From: Rhizaria sp. SCN 62-66
Lineage: Eukaryota; Rhizaria, unplaced
DNA: 64,000 nt
Direction: 5' to 3'
NCBI GenBank assembly: GCA_001724265.1
Contig: MEDY01000064.1
Coordinates: 117,758 to 181,757 of the forward strand
The position numbers were made by a program, and so were the translations under genes. The notes beneath the pieces were generated by a model that had not been told where the DNA came from, ran no database searches, and worked only from the letters and a program-made list of their open reading frames with translations. Positions 36,548 to 45,418 of this stretch are shown here, in pieces. The first letter of the stretch is position 1. Each line of letters opens with the position of its first letter.

Positions 36548-39500
36548 TTACATATTTCTGTAAGGGCTATTGTTTGCACTCTTGTTCCCGCCCGCAATGC
36601 TGCAGTTAGCAATGTTAGTTGTCGTGTTATCGCTATTGCCATTGCTCGCGTTGATGCTGTGGTCGTTGTTGCCCACGTTGTTTTTGTGGCCGTTGTAATA
36701 CATGTTGGTGATGGCGTTGATGTGCGTCGTCGTCGCCGTGCTGTAATGGTGGTGCGTCGTGGCCAGCGACGAATCATACTCAGATCCGAGCCACACGTCC
36801 TCCTCCTCGTCGTCGTCGTCGTCGCTGTCGTCGCCGTTGTTGACGCTGTCCCCAAAGCTAGGCCCGCGGCCGTCGACGCCAGTGACGCCGTCGCCGTCGC
36901 CGTCGCCGTCATTGTCGCCACCACCATCACCGGCGCTCTCAGCACGAGTGCGGGAGCGGATCACACCGACGCGAGCGCCAGAGGTGACGGCAGCGCCATT
37001 GCCGAAGCCGGCGCCTGAGCTCGTGAAAGCGCGGGAGAAAGCGCCAGCAGCAGCAGCGGAGCCCGCCTTGGTCGTGATGAAGCCGCTGGGACCAGGACCG
37101 GCGCTAGCGGTCGCACTGGCGGCGTCGCCAACTGTGGTGAGATACGCGCTGTTGTTGTAATAGGCGTTGTGATCCAAGCAGTCAACGTTGTTGTCGTTAT
37201 CGTCGTCGTCGCCGTTGTTATGAACGCCGTCGCCGTCGCCGTCGCAGTCATCGTCGTTGTTGTCTTCATCACTGTTGCCGCCACCGTCGCTGTCACTATG
37301 GTTATCGTCCTTCGCACGCGTGCCGCCGCCCCGGGCCCTGCTGCTCGCGCCAGCACCAGCCGCCGCAGTGGACGCACCAGCGTTGCCCTGGCCCCGCCTC
37401 TCGTCGCCAGCAGCACCAGCATCCGTCATGGGCTTCGCCGACTGAGCTCCAGCCGCGCTGGCGGCAATCGCGCTGTTTGCGCGGTAACGGCGCGGCGCGG
37501 TCGCCATCGATACAGACCGGCTGCTGCGCGCGCGCGTGCGGGCGGGGACGAAGATCAGAGACGCCGCGGTCACAGGCACCACGGTGGCAGCGGCGTCGGC
37601 GGCCGCGTCCTCGGCACCAGCGGCGTGGGCAGGCGTGGCGCCGGCGCTGGCGGTGGGGCTGAAAGTGATGACTGGCGCCTGAGCAGTGAACGAGTCGGGT
37701 CCAAAGCCATGGACGGCGACGGTGACGGGAGCGAACGAGGAAGCTGAGGCCAAGTTGAAGGCCGAGAGCGGGACAGGAACAGCTGATGCTGATGCTGCCA
37801 TCGGGAACGGCGCTCCTGCCGCCGCCGCTGCTGCTGCTGCTGAAGCCGTCGTAGTAGTGAACGCGCTGGGCGAGAGGGACGACGACGGCAGGTACGGCGA
37901 CGGGGGCGACCGCGGCGACAGCGGGGAGCGCGGCGAGCGCTGCTGAGTCAGCAAGTCGCAGTTGCACGCGCAGTCGCAAGTGCGCACGCAGTTACAGTCG
38001 CGCTCGCAGTCGCAGGCGGTCGCTGAGCGGTCGTTCGGGTCGGCGTGACGGACGCCACTGTTGCTGTCACCGTAGTGGCTGCGGGTGTGAACGAGGCTGT
38101 GCCGGTGTTTGTTGTGGCTGCCCTTGCCGCTATTTGCGTGCGGCGAAGTGTGGCTGTTCAGGTGGTGATGTGCGTGACTGTGACTATGACTGGGACCGTG
38201 GCTGATGTGGCTGTGGCTGCAGCCGTCATGAACACTCATGTTGTCCGCCTCACAATCACCGTCTGCAGTGATGTTGCCACCGTTGCCGTCGTTGCCGTCG
38301 TTGTCGTCGCTCATAACGCGCTGGCGCGCAGTCATCGGAGTATGACCAAGGGCATCACCGTCAGCATCAGTCTCCGCAGCAGCAGCAGCACCACCACCAG
38401 CAACAGACTTGCTACTGCTGGTGTTGTAGTACACGAACTGGTCGCAGTCGCTGCTCGCGCGGGCGCGCGACGCCACCGGTCGCGGCCGCTTCATACTGTT
38501 GGTGTTGATGTTGTTCGCATGAGTCGCGCTCGAGCTCGCGTTCGCGGCGACATTGGGACTCGCGGTAGAACCAACGGTGCTCGCCTCCACGTCAGCTGAC
38601 TGTCCGTTGGCAGTAACAGTAACGGTGGGCAGGGCGGTGGCGTGAACGTCGCTCACGGCCGGAGGAGGCGTCTCGCCAGTGAGTGCGAGCGGAGTGTCGG
38701 CGACTGTGGGCGCAGGCAAAGGAGAAACCATGGGCGGAGTGACCGTGAGCCGAAGCGTACAGCCGTTTACGTCGCTTTGCTCGTCCTCCTGCTGCGGCTC
38801 GGCCGCTGGAGTCGAAGTGGCTGTTGCAGGATGCGTGTATTGGCGCATAATGGCGCCCATGCTCCCCATCGTCGCCGACGCCGCTGTCGCCAGCGAGCGC
38901 AGCGCAGTGACAAACGTCTGCGGAATCGTTGCCGCTGTGAAACCGCCGCTGCCGTCGACGTCACCATCGAAGTGACGCTGCTGCTGATGAGAGATCTCAC
39001 TGTGGCCCTGGTCGTAGCTGTGGTCGTGCGCGGCGTGGCCGTGACCGTGGGCAATGTGGCTGTGGGCAATGTGGCTGCGGGCCTCCGCGTCCGTATCGTC
39101 AGTCATCACGACCTGGTCGCCCGCGTCGCAGTCCCCGCCGACAGCGTCGGCATCAGCATCGGCATCAGCGTCGGCATCAGCATCGGCATCAGCGACTCCG
39201 CACTCGGTGGCAGCGTAGCCGTCGCTGTCGTCGCCGTCGTTACTGTTGTTGTTCAAGGCGTTGACACTGAAGTCGCTGCTGTCGCAGTAGCAGTCGTCGG
39301 CAGCGCGGGGCGTCATGGCCTCTGCGGCGCCTTGCTGTGCGAGCATTTGCTGCTGAAGCTGAAGCTGCAGCTGCAGCTGCAACTGCTGTTCCTGCTCTGC
39401 GGCAAACATCTGGGCATGCGCCAGTGTCTGGAGCTGTGTTTGCGCATCTGACTGTGGCTGCGAACTCAGCTGCAACTGCGCAAGCTGTTGCTGCTGCTCT

Positions 39501-41766
39501 TGAATCTGGCGGTGTTGCTGCTGTGCCTGGAGCAAAAGCAACAACTGGTGCTGCTGTTGGAGTTGGTGTGCGCTCGGTTGTTGGTCGTGTTGCTGCTGCT
39601 CATGTTGTTGTTGCTGCAACGAAAGCGCAATCGACGACAAAAGCGACGGGAATCCAAGGTTAACATCACGATTGACCCCACTGGGACTGCTAGTGTTCCT
39701 GTTGTTAGCGTCCGTGTCCGAGGGGCTGTTCGTGCAATTGATGTTCCCGTGACTGTTACTGTTTTGTGACAAACTGAAGTGCGACGGCTGCGGGTGGCCG
39801 TGAGCAGTGCCAGCATTCGCACCATCAGTTGCATCAGCGTAGCGCTCGCTCAGCTCCGTGTGACTGTGGGACGCTGCGGAATGACTGTGAGCAGAGGTGA
39901 AGTGACTGTGCGCAGCCGAGTTTGTCATGTGACTGTGAGCAGGAGAGGTCGAGGCGCACATGGACGGCGACATCACCTCTTGCCCGTTGCTGTTATTATT
40001 GTTGTTGTTGTTGTTGTTGTTGTTGTCATCATAGTTGTTGTTACCATGCTCAGCATCGTGACTATGATTGCGGTGACTGTGTGCCTCGGCGTCGTGACTG
40101 CGGTGCGCGCTACGGGAGTGACTGTGGGCGCTGTTGACGCTACGCTGGCCATGGCGCGTGTGACCGTGGTTGCGGTGGCTATGGGGACGACGGTCGCGGG
40201 GATCACCAGCAACGACAACGCGCTCGTCTCCGTCGCCATGACTGTGCCTGTGCCTGTGGCCGTGGCTGTTGTTGGTCGAGCTTGTAGTCACGGGAATGAG
40301 CGGAGGAGACGGGAAGTCCAGCGTCTCAAGTGTGAACTCACATGGCAAGGCGCCAAAGTGCACTGTGTCTCCAGGGCGCAGCTCTGAGAAAGGTCAGTGA
40401 AACGAAGCAAATCAACAAAGTTTGGAGGATGAGCGAGGAGCCAAAGGGGGGGGAAATATGGTCTTGAGCTAAGTGGATTAATAGTCACGATATATGCATG
40501 TCTTAAAAAATAAAACAAAATAATGATATACATGACTGAGTTTTTTCTACAATATTGTGACTAGAGTTTAAAACATTTTGCATAAACCACAAATATTCAA
40601 GTTCCTGAGAAACCGGATCTTAAACCCAGTTTCCAGAAGGAAAAAACCTTCTTTCATGGAAGTTTAGGCGTACCATAATAGGTCATGGGCTCAATCCGGA
40701 CCCTGTTGATATACGTCCCGTGTTGCGACACAAGATCAAAGAGAAACACGCGCTCCTTTCCGGGCAAACTGGCCGCGAGCGCGGGCGTCTCGTCCAGCTG
40801 CGCGGAGCTGTCACCGCTCGCCTCGGTCTGGTCAGTGTCGGGGTCTGCGCCTGGCTGATCTCTCTTGCGGCCCGCCTTGCTCTGCTCGCTCTCCCCGTCA
40901 CCGTCCTCCTACGCACCCCGCGTGGTAGCGCCGGGAGCGCCGCCACGCGCGTGTGGGCCTCTGTTATCCCCGCCGGAGCCGGAGTTATTGCCGAGGCTTG
41001 TCAGACTGGCCTGGCTAGTATTGCGCCGAATGCCCGACACGGCGTCTCCGGCGCTCACCGTCACCGCGACGGGCGCCTCCGCGTCCGGCCCACTCTCCTG
41101 CAGCTGCGGCGGCAGTGTTTGCGCCAGCGCGGTGAAGTGCGGCGAGGACGGGGACGCGAATTGGATGATGGCGTGCTGGCGTGACAGCGAGGGGTGCGAG
41201 AACGTGAGCACGCTCGACGGCAGCCGGCCGATTGTGAGTGTGGCGAGGCCAAAGGACGTCAAATCAAGCGGCGGAAAAGGTGCGCCGTTGAGAAACGTCG
41301 AGAGGTAGAACGGGGTGCGCGGCGGAGCGCCCCAGTCAGGCGGGACGTAGGTCTTAAGCGAGCCGCCGCCTGGGTTTCCAGTAGCAGTCCCGACGCTGGG
41401 GCCGAAGGGTGGCGGTACGGCGGAGTTTGCTGTGTCTGCAGAGCTCGTTGTAACGTGCATTTGACGCTGTGTGGAAGTATCGGAAGCAGTGGCGCCGGTG
41501 TGGGCAGAAAATGGCGGGGAGTGGCGGCCGGTGAAGGGCGAGAAGAAGGGCCCGGAATTGGTCGGGGAACGGCGTAAGGAGAGAGACGAAGCCGGGAGAA
41601 ACGAGATGGGACGGCGAACCAGGGGTGAAGCTGGAATGATAACAACGCCCTGGTGTTTTCGTGGAGATGATCCAATGACAGTCGTTGCTGGAATCTTCCT
41701 AGGACTTGGTGCGGGTGGTGGGGGCATCGAAGTTCGCCCTGTTGGGGGCGTCGTGGAGGGCCTCAT
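36548..41766 (-). CDS. FHA-domain protein with giant His-rich tail, internal UAG
   Basis: Exon 1 is 41766-40674 (donor ATG|GTACGC) and exon 2 is 40383-36548 (acceptor CTCAG). The phase 1 junction makes a Glu codon and completes the domain; TAA stop; 1,642 residues counting the UAG. The FHA domain has LTIGRLPSSVLTF and HPSLSRQHAIIQF (residues about 170-200), then an insert of about 130 residues containing TAG at codon 286, then VFLFDLVSQHGTYINRVRIEP and, across the intron, ELRPGDTVHFG. The Gly-Arg, Ser-x-x-His and HGTyiN signatures imply phosphothreonine binding. The tail of about 1,260 residues is low complexity: His-x-His arrays, Gln-rich blocks, Asp-Ala and Asp/Asn runs, a KRPRP nuclear-signal-like motif, and an odd Cys cluster (37955-38016). 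The domain layout resembles the kanadaptin type of FHA, but nothing else matches. Probably nuclear, role unknown. Confidence 0.85.
39144..39193 (-). repeat. Short tandem repeat encoding (Asp-Ala)n
   Basis: Near-identical units of GCATCG/GCATCA/GCGTCG on the + strand encode an alternating Asp-Ala run in the FHA protein's tail. Synonymous differences between units suggest it is maintained at protein level. Confidence 0.8.
40909..40911 (-). other. In-frame TAG between two halves of one FHA domain
   Basis: The codons read GGT GCG TAG GAG GAC GGT. The beta strands before it (GR and SRQH motifs) and after it (HGTYIN) belong to the same FHA fold and the same frame. The only GT-AG pairs nearby define impossibly short or frame-breaking introns. 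Confidence 0.87.
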
Positions 41767-42184
41767 AACCCTCCGGTACTAAAAACACAGATATGGCACA
41801 TATAGCGGGGCATAGAATGAGCGATCAATTTGACATAATCGAGGTGATCTGAAATAGAACCGTCGCTAAATGAATGCAATGAAGATGGACGGAAGTAAAC
41901 GTGACTAAATCTGATGTGTATTCAGCACCCCATCCCCAACGCTCACGTCGGGCTTGGGGGTGGGGGGGCGAGAGAGGAGGCATGAGCTCGGTCAACGGGC
42001 GAACAGTACGGAGGAGAAAGAATCTCTGACCTACTGCACTCCAACGCCGCCACCTCGCTCCTTCTCCCCACTCTCTCATTATCTCAAAAAACAACAACAA
42101 CACAACCACCATCAACGAGTTGTCTCATTTTCCCTTCCTTTCCCTCTCCATGTTTGACCGTAGCTGGAACACTGGGTGAGTGAC
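41767..42184. other. Short spacer between tandem - strand genes
   Basis: About 420 bases holding the 3' UTR of the secreted Lys-rich gene and the promoter of the FHA gene. The pyrimidine/purine-skewed stretch at 41950-42160 looks untranslated. Confidence 0.5.
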
Positions 42185-43414
42185 TTACCAGCGGCGGACG
42201 AACTTGAAGGCGGTGTTGCCGGCCTCCTTGGGAACGAGGCCCGCGCGGACGTAAGGGCCAACGGTGGGGAGGTGGGCGGCGACGGCGAGGAGGACCTCGC
42301 CCGACTTGTCGCCAGTGAGCTGCTTGAGCGCGACGAGACCGTTCTTCTTGACGGCGGCATCGACGGGGGCCTGGCCGAACTTCTTGTACAGCACCTCGCG
42401 GAGCTTGAGGACGAAGTTGTTCATGGCGTTCTTCTTGAGCCCGGCGAGGTCCTTGTTGAGGGCCTTCATCGCCTTGGCCTTGAGCTGGTCAACGCGGTCC
42501 ATCTGGCCGTCGGTGATGTAGGCGTTGGCGAGCTCGTGGAGCTCCTTGGCGCGCTCGGCGGTCGACGCAACGTAGGACTTCTTGAGCTGGGCGACGCGGG
42601 CGTGCTCGGCGGCCTCAAAGTCGATGACCTGGGAGGAGGTCGCCTTGAGAGCCTTGAGGGTGTTCTTCTTGAAGTTCCACTTCTTGACCTGCTTCATGAG
42701 CTTGCGGGCCTGCTTAGCGAGCTTCTTGACCTCAATGAAGTCACCCTCAGCGACGGCCTTCTTGCCGTTGCGCTCAGCGCGGACAACCTCGTTCATGAGG
42801 ATCTTGCCCTGGTCCTTAACCTGCTTGTGGAGCTTCTTGATGATCTTCGCACCACGAGCGAGGACGGCGTCCGTCTTCTCGGGGGTGGGGATCGCGTGGT
42901 CGGCATAGACGAACGTGTAGGGGTCGTCGTTCTCGTAGTCCTTGTCGGGCAGAGCGGGCTCCTTGGCCTCGACGGGGGACTTGCCGGATGCCTTGCCAAC
43001 CTTGAGGTCGGCGTCGGTCAGGAGAGCCGGGATGGCCGCGGAGGCACCCTTGGAGTCGGTCTTCTTGGCGTCAGCCTTCTTGGCAGCAGGCTTCTTGGCA
43101 ATGACCTTCTTGGGAGCAGCAGCAGCCTTGGGGTCCTCGATGAACGAGTGCTGGTTGAGGGCAGAGTTCATGCGCTCGTCGGTGTTGGCGAGCTCAGACT
43201 CGAGGTGGGACCAGAACTCATCCTTAGACATGGTCTGGAGAGCGCTGAACTCGGCCGCAGAGAAGTCCTGACTGGTCATGACATCCTCAGCAGAGAGGCC
43301 CAAGGTCGAGGCCTCGGCGGCAGCACGAGCGAAAAGCTCGGCCGTCGAAAACACTTGAGCGGCGTGCGCGAGGCACACGCACGCAAGTGCACACAAGACG
43401 ACGGAAAAACGCAT
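42185..43414 (-). CDS. Secreted Lys-rich helical protein, unknown
   Basis: A single exon of 409 residues with a TAA stop. The start at 43414 is the first ATG in frame and opens a clear signal peptide (MRFSVVLCALACVCLAHAAQ, cleavage near residue 20). The mature protein has a short acidic helical region with a SKDEFWSHLESEL motif, a Lys/Ala-rich linker (about 43130-43030), and then about 230 residues of charged amphipathic helix (KIIKKLHKQVKDQGK, RKLMKQVKKWNFKK, MKALNKDLAGLKKN). It has no KDEL-type tail, Cys pairs or membrane helix. I do not recognise a family; it could be an ER-lumenal, extracellular or vacuolar helical protein. GC-rich and codon-biased, it looks highly expressed. The stop codon overlaps a consensus splice donor (CTG|GTAAGT at 42188). 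It is divergent from MRTO4. Confidence 0.85.
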   Translation of the reverse strand: MRFSVVLCALACVCLAHAAQVFSTAELFARAAAEASTLGLSAEDVMTSQDFSAAEFSALQTMSKDEFWSHLESELANTDERMNSALNQHSFIEDPKAAAAPKKVIAKKPAAKKADAKKTDSKGASAAIPALLTDADLKVGKASGKSPVEAKEPALPDKDYENDDPYTFVYADHAIPTPEKTDAVLARGAKIIKKLHKQVKDQGKILMNEVVRAERNGKKAVAEGDFIEVKKLAKQARKLMKQVKKWNFKKNTLKALKATSSQVIDFEAAEHARVAQLKKSYVASTAERAKELHELANAYITDGQMDRVDQLKAKAMKALNKDLAGLKKNAMNNFVLKLREVLYKKFGQAPVDAAVKKNGLVALKQLTGDKSGEVLLAVAAHLPTVGPYVRAGLVPKEAGNTAFKFVRRW

Positions 43415-44038
43415 TCGTCTACACCACGGAGCGAATAGGGAAAGCAGGAAGGGCGAAAACAAGAGCAGCCCAAAGGGGGGTGGGAGAGAGAGGAGTGAGA
43501 AGGAGACTTTGAAGAGGCCCCAGATGCAGCCACCAGCGCACCCAGTGCGACGGGGACATAAATTTATATCATCATATAGATGTCAACAACCTGCTGCTAA
43601 AATGACAAATCCACACAGGGACGCCTATGCCTCCAAATCACCCCGTTTTGCCCCCGCCCAGCCCCAAAAATTGGTCCCTGTCCCCCCTTACCCCCCAGTA
43701 AGTTAGGTCGCATCAGCCGAGTGACCGTGGGCAGAGACCAGCCGATCACCAGACCGAGACCGACCGACCCGCCCGTTCGACCACAGAGAGATTGGAAAGA
43801 GCGACTAGAGCCGTGACGGAATAAGGTCTGTAACGGCATGTATCTTCCGATAATTGTGTTTATGTTCTACGTATAGTAATTTTGTGCATCAAATTACCTA
43901 TTTTTTAATTTCAAAGAGCGATAAAGCTCGTCTCCCCTCCATACTGACCACCTCTTTTTTCCTCCCACAACCCTATGCATCTATCCCTTCCATTCCTCGC
44001 CTGCTTCCTGGATGACCGCTTAATAGCCAACACTCTCG
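43415..44038. other. Divergent promoter region, Lys-rich secreted gene / MRTO4
   Basis: About 620 bases between divergent start codons. CT-rich sequence lies just upstream of MRTO4 (43930-44030). The core (43840-43920) is AT-rich. No defined element is recognised. Confidence 0.55.
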
Positions 44039-44740
44039 ATGCCGAAGCGCAACCGGATTGTTCACCTGACGAAGACGTCCAAGAAGGGTCATGCGCACAA
44101 GGAGCGCCTGATCGAGGACGTGCGCACGGCGTGCGACACGTACGCCCACGCCTTCGTCTTCACTGTGCCCAACGCGCGCAACCAGACCTTCTCGGAGCTG
44201 CGCGGCGAGTGGGCTGACTCGCGCTTCTTCCTTGGCAAGAACAAGGTCATGGCCGTTGCTCTGGGCCAGACGCTCGAGTCCGAGCACTGCCCCGGCGCGT
44301 TCAAGCTGGCCTCGATGCTCAAGGGCCAGTGCGGGCTGCTCTTCACCAACCGGTCCGCCGAGGACGTGCTGGAGTTCTTCAGCAACGTTGAGGAGCCCAA
44401 CTTCGCGCGCTCCGGCTTTGTCGCCACGCATGACTTCGCGCTCAACAAGGGCATCCTGGAGGACCAGCCGTTCTCGATCGAGCCCACCCTGCGCAAGCTC
44501 GGCCTCATGACCCGCCTCAACAACGGCCAGGTCGAGCTTGAGTGCGACACGCAGGTCTGCCGCAAGGGCGACAAGCTGACGCCCAACCAATGCGTCATTC
44601 TCGAGCGTTTCAACGTCATGATGGCCGTCATGCGCGTGCTTATCCACGGCCACTTCGACATTAAGGCCGGCAAGATCCAGAAGTTCGAGCACGAGGAGGT
44701 CGAGGTCGACGACGACGACGAGGAGGAGGACCAGGAGTAA
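44039..44740 (+). CDS. MRTO4: mRNA turnover protein 4 homolog (ribosome assembly)
   Basis: An intronless gene of 233 residues ending in TAA. The N-terminus MPKRNRIVHLTKTSKKG and the following KERLIEDVRTACD, FLGKNKVMAVALG and LFTNRSAEDVLEFF blocks are diagnostic of MRT4, a paralogue of ribosomal protein uL10 (P0). By family knowledge it binds pre-60S particles in the nucleolus at the future P-stalk site and is later exchanged for P0 in the cytoplasm. The length and the acidic C-terminus (a run of Asp/Glu) fit the family, which lacks the P0 C-terminal P-domain peptide. The codon-biased sequence suggests high expression. No irregularity is seen. Confidence 0.97.
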   Translation: MPKRNRIVHLTKTSKKGHAHKERLIEDVRTACDTYAHAFVFTVPNARNQTFSELRGEWADSRFFLGKNKVMAVALGQTLESEHCPGAFKLASMLKGQCGLLFTNRSAEDVLEFFSNVEEPNFARSGFVATHDFALNKGILEDQPFSIEPTLRKLGLMTRLNNGQVELECDTQVCRKGDKLTPNQCVILERFNVMMAVMRVLIHGHFDIKAGKIQKFEHEEVEVDDDDEEEDQE

Positions 44741-45388
44741 GCAAATGACAGATTAGAGAGTTTCAACTACTACTCTTAGTCCATGTGTGTGAACTCTGCG
44801 CGCTCTTGTTCTCTCTCAACAAGCGTTGTGCCTCTTCTGATTTATTTTGGCTCCTGGTGATCGTCTTAAGGGACCGCTCGAAGCACTTGTTGCTATCAAT
44901 CAATATGCGGTTTATATGTGCGTCACAAATGGGAGCATCAACATGTTACGATAGTCGTTTTATTTTTGGTGTGTTTGTTTCCCTTTTTTGTTTTCTATGT
45001 GCGCTTTTTACAATGCTTTACACAACATGCAATCACTCAAAATCGTTATTAGTATAAATACAGATCTTTTCTTGCTGTAAACTTCTACGTAGTCCTTCCA
45101 GAGTTTATGTTAATATCACAGTGGTGCATCTACAAAGCGAATTGCGATTTTATATTACTGCTGTTGTGTATTGGCACTGTGATCAGTGTCAGGATCGTTC
45201 TGTTTATGTTGGGAATGAAGGTAGTGACTTCACATGGTAAAAAGCAAACAGAGACAAAACAAATGAACAAAACAAATGTCGCTAGTTATTATTTCTTTTA
45301 GCAAGGTAACTGTCGCGCGGCACAAGACATCTTAGAAAAGCGCGCTCTACGTCTTAGATTGCGATAGTTATAGACGTCTAAGGGCCTC
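44741..45388. other. Spacer between convergent genes
   Basis: AT-rich 3' sequence of MRTO4 (+) and of the Hook gene's distal terminal exon (-). A 10-base palindrome (TAGACGTCTA) lies at 45371-45380. No coding signal is seen. Confidence 0.55.
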
Positions 45389-45418
45389 GCGGTACTGAGT
45401 CTGTCTGCTCAGTACCGC
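45389..45418. repeat. 11-bp stem-loop over the Hook stop codon
   Basis: Two perfectly complementary 11-base arms (45389-45399 and 45408-45418) flank an 8-base loop. The TGA of the distal Hook exon (45411-45409) lies inside one arm. It could be an mRNA 3'-end or stability structure; the function is not known. Confidence 0.8.

Noticed and set aside
36548-36553. Possible splice donor GTAAGC at the FHA gene stop codon
   Set aside because: The downstream 650 bases are AT-rich with no coding-like exon, so TAA is taken as the true end.
40874-40916. Short intron starting GTGCGT that would remove the FHA-gene TAG
   Set aside because: The nearest AG sites give introns of about 8 or 35 bases, far shorter than any other here and not multiples of three, so the conserved frame would be lost.
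42176-43438. 420-codon + strand ORF opposite the Lys-rich secreted gene
   Set aside because: It is an antisense shadow caused by G/C-ending codons. The - strand frame has a signal peptide, a proper stop and protein-like composition.
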